DNA from: Providencia sneebia DSM 19967
GTDB lineage: Bacteria; Pseudomonadota; Gammaproteobacteria; Enterobacterales; Enterobacteriaceae
DNA: 64,000 nucleotides
Assembly (NCBI RefSeq): GCF_000314895.2
Contig: NZ_CM001773.1
Location: 3,574,027 to 3,638,026, forward strand
Reading direction: 5' to 3'
Of the stretch, positions 63,184 through 64,000 are shown piece after piece; the first letter of the stretch is position 1; every line of letters starts with the position of its first letter. The translations under genes were made by a program, and so were the position numbers. The notes beneath the pieces are model-generated. The model did not search any database. It was not told where the DNA came from and saw only the letters and a list, made by a program, of their open reading frames with translations.

Positions 63184-63750
63184 ATGCAATCCAGCTCTAT
63201 TGCTAATCCAGGCCCATTAGGTTTATTGGGCTTTGGTATGACAACAATTCTGCTAAATATCCATAATGCAGGCTTTTTCCCTCTCTCATCTGTAATTTTA
63301 AGTATGGGAATTTTTTATGGTGGTATTGCTCAGGTGATCGCTGGGCTTATTGAATATAAGAAAGGGAATACATTTGGCGCAACTGCATTTTGCTCATATG
63401 GTATGTTTTGGCTTACATTAGTTGGTATCTTATTCCTACCAACAATGGGACTTGCTGAAGCAACCGATCCTGCTTTCCTTGGAATCTACTTGCTTATTTG
63501 GGGTATTTTCACGTTCTTTATGTTCTTAGGTACATTCAGAGCAAATTTTGTTCTTCAATTTATTTTTGGTAGTTTAACAGTCCTATTTGCTTTACTGACA
63601 ATTGGTAATCTAACAGGCAACTCAACCATTTTAACTATTGCTGGATTTGAAGGGATCATTTGCGGAGCAAGTGCTTTCTATTTAGCAATGGCTGAAGTTC
63701 TCAATGAACAATACGGTAAAACAGTTTTACCAATTGGTCAGCGCCATTAA
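63184..63750 (+). CDS. satP: Acetate/succinate:proton symporter SatP
   Basis: SatP (YaaH) of the AceTr (Gpr1/Fun34/YaaH) family takes up acetate and succinate. The family motif appears as [20 protein letters not shown], and six membrane segments are visible, including [20 protein letters not shown]. 188 aa equals E. coli. It lies between mog and dnaK as in E. coli. A CAGAGGT site precedes the ATG. Confidence 0.95.
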   Translation: MQSSSIANPGPLGLLGFGMTTILLNIHNAGFFPLSSVILSMGIFYGGIAQVIAGLIEYKKGNTFGATAFCSYGMFWLTLVGILFLPTMGLAEATDPAFLGIYLLIWGIFTFFMFLGTFRANFVLQFIFGSLTVLFALLTIGNLTGNSTILTIAGFEGIICGASAFYLAMAEVLNEQYGKTVLPIGQRH

Positions 63751-63773
63751 TTCCTCACTGCCCTAGTGATGCT

Positions 63774-63797
63774 ATCAGGTGAGGATTCTCACCTGAT
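63774..63797. terminator. Probable terminator between satP and mog
   Basis: ATCAGGTGAG pairs perfectly with CTCACCTGAT around GATT. It lies between convergent genes; the T tail is short. Confidence 0.7.
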
Positions 63798-63894
63798 TTA
63801 GCGAAAATGGCGGCTATTTGTCAATAACGATATCATTCACTTCTTGCATCACGCCACTCAATCTCTTTTATATTTAAATCAATCAATATAATCG

Positions 63895-64000
63895 CTAAGA
63901 ACGAATTGCTGATTTTGGCCTAAATGCTTTCACCACAGCAGGATCAGTTTCAACATAAGGCCCTTCAAGTAATTGAATGCAATACGGCACACTGGCAAAA
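63895..64000 (-). CDS. mog: Molybdopterin adenylyltransferase Mog, C-terminal end (runs off the window)
   Basis: The reverse strand entering at 64000 reads FASVPYCIQLLEGPYVETDP and then AVVKAFRPKSAIRS to a TAG at 63895. This matches the C terminus of E. coli Mog (LLEGPYVET...AFRPKSARR), which adenylylates molybdopterin before molybdenum insertion. Position beyond satP also agrees with the E. coli order. Only about 34 codons are inside the window. Confidence 0.9.
   Translation of the reverse strand, partial: FASVPYCIQLLEGPYVETDPAVVKAFRPKSAIRS

Overview
This window is chromosomal DNA of a low-GC member of the Enterobacterales. The protein sequences and gene order point to the Morganellaceae, most likely Providencia. 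Most blocks match the Escherichia coli order: nusB-ribE-ribD-nrdR, secF-secD-yajC-tgt-queA, acpH, brnQ-phoR-phoB next to divergent sbcD-sbcC, exbD-exbB next to divergent metC-yghB, and the 0-minute block mog-satP-dnaK-dnaJ-nhaA-nhaR-rpsT-ribF-ileS-lspA-fkpB-ispH-dapB-carA-carB. The genus is an inference; no rRNA is present to confirm it.

Region by region: 1-8.0 kb carries riboflavin synthesis and its neighbours, the SecDF-YajC translocase accessory complex and the queuosine genes tgt and queA, all on the minus strand. 8.0-13.2 kb is the accessory part. It lies between queA and acpH, is AT-rich and all leftward. It is a graveyard array of polymorphic-toxin modules: short toxin C-terminal tails, each next to a small gene that looks like its immunity gene, with two remnants of a CdiA/hemagglutinin pre-toxin (DUF637-like) segment at the two ends and an IS21-type transposase fragment in the middle. 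No cdiB or full-length cdiA is present here. A 10-bp sequence repeated five times separates the array from acpH.

13.2-25.4 kb holds acpH, a 2-Cys peroxiredoxin, a lipoprotein, brnQ, phoBR with a recognisable Pho box, sbcDC and a Sel1-repeat protein. 25.4-30.8 kb is less conserved: a cystathionine gamma-synthase-family PLP enzyme and an isopenicillin-N-synthase-like oxygenase in one unit, divergent from an orphan MetQ-like lipoprotein, then a nitroreductase and a small fimbrial-subunit-like secreted protein behind a perfect 13-bp inverted repeat. 30.8-36.3 kb has cpdB, rdgC, a GNAT acetyltransferase and yedEF. 36.3-37.9 kb is gene-poor, with two strong leftward terminators and only doubtful small ORFs.

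37.9-41.7 kb has exbBD (ExbB with a long periplasmic extension), a Fur-box-like palindrome, a metC broken by a one-base deletion in a T run, and yghB. 41.8-59.0 kb is the carAB-dapB, orphan terC, HAD phosphatase, ispH-fkpB-lspA-ileS-ribF, rpsT and nhaAR block. 59.0-59.7 kb holds an AlpA-like DNA-binding gene between two ~107-bp direct repeats, the second heading a truncated ORF. 59.7-64 kb is dnaKJ with a sigma-32-type promoter, satP and the 3' end of mog.

The housekeeping genes are ordinary. The items most worth attention are the toxin-tail/immunity array, the repeat-flanked AlpA-like gene, the frameshifted metC, the sulfur-amino-acid-like cluster at 25-29 kb and the perfect palindromes at 13.98 and 30.32 kb.
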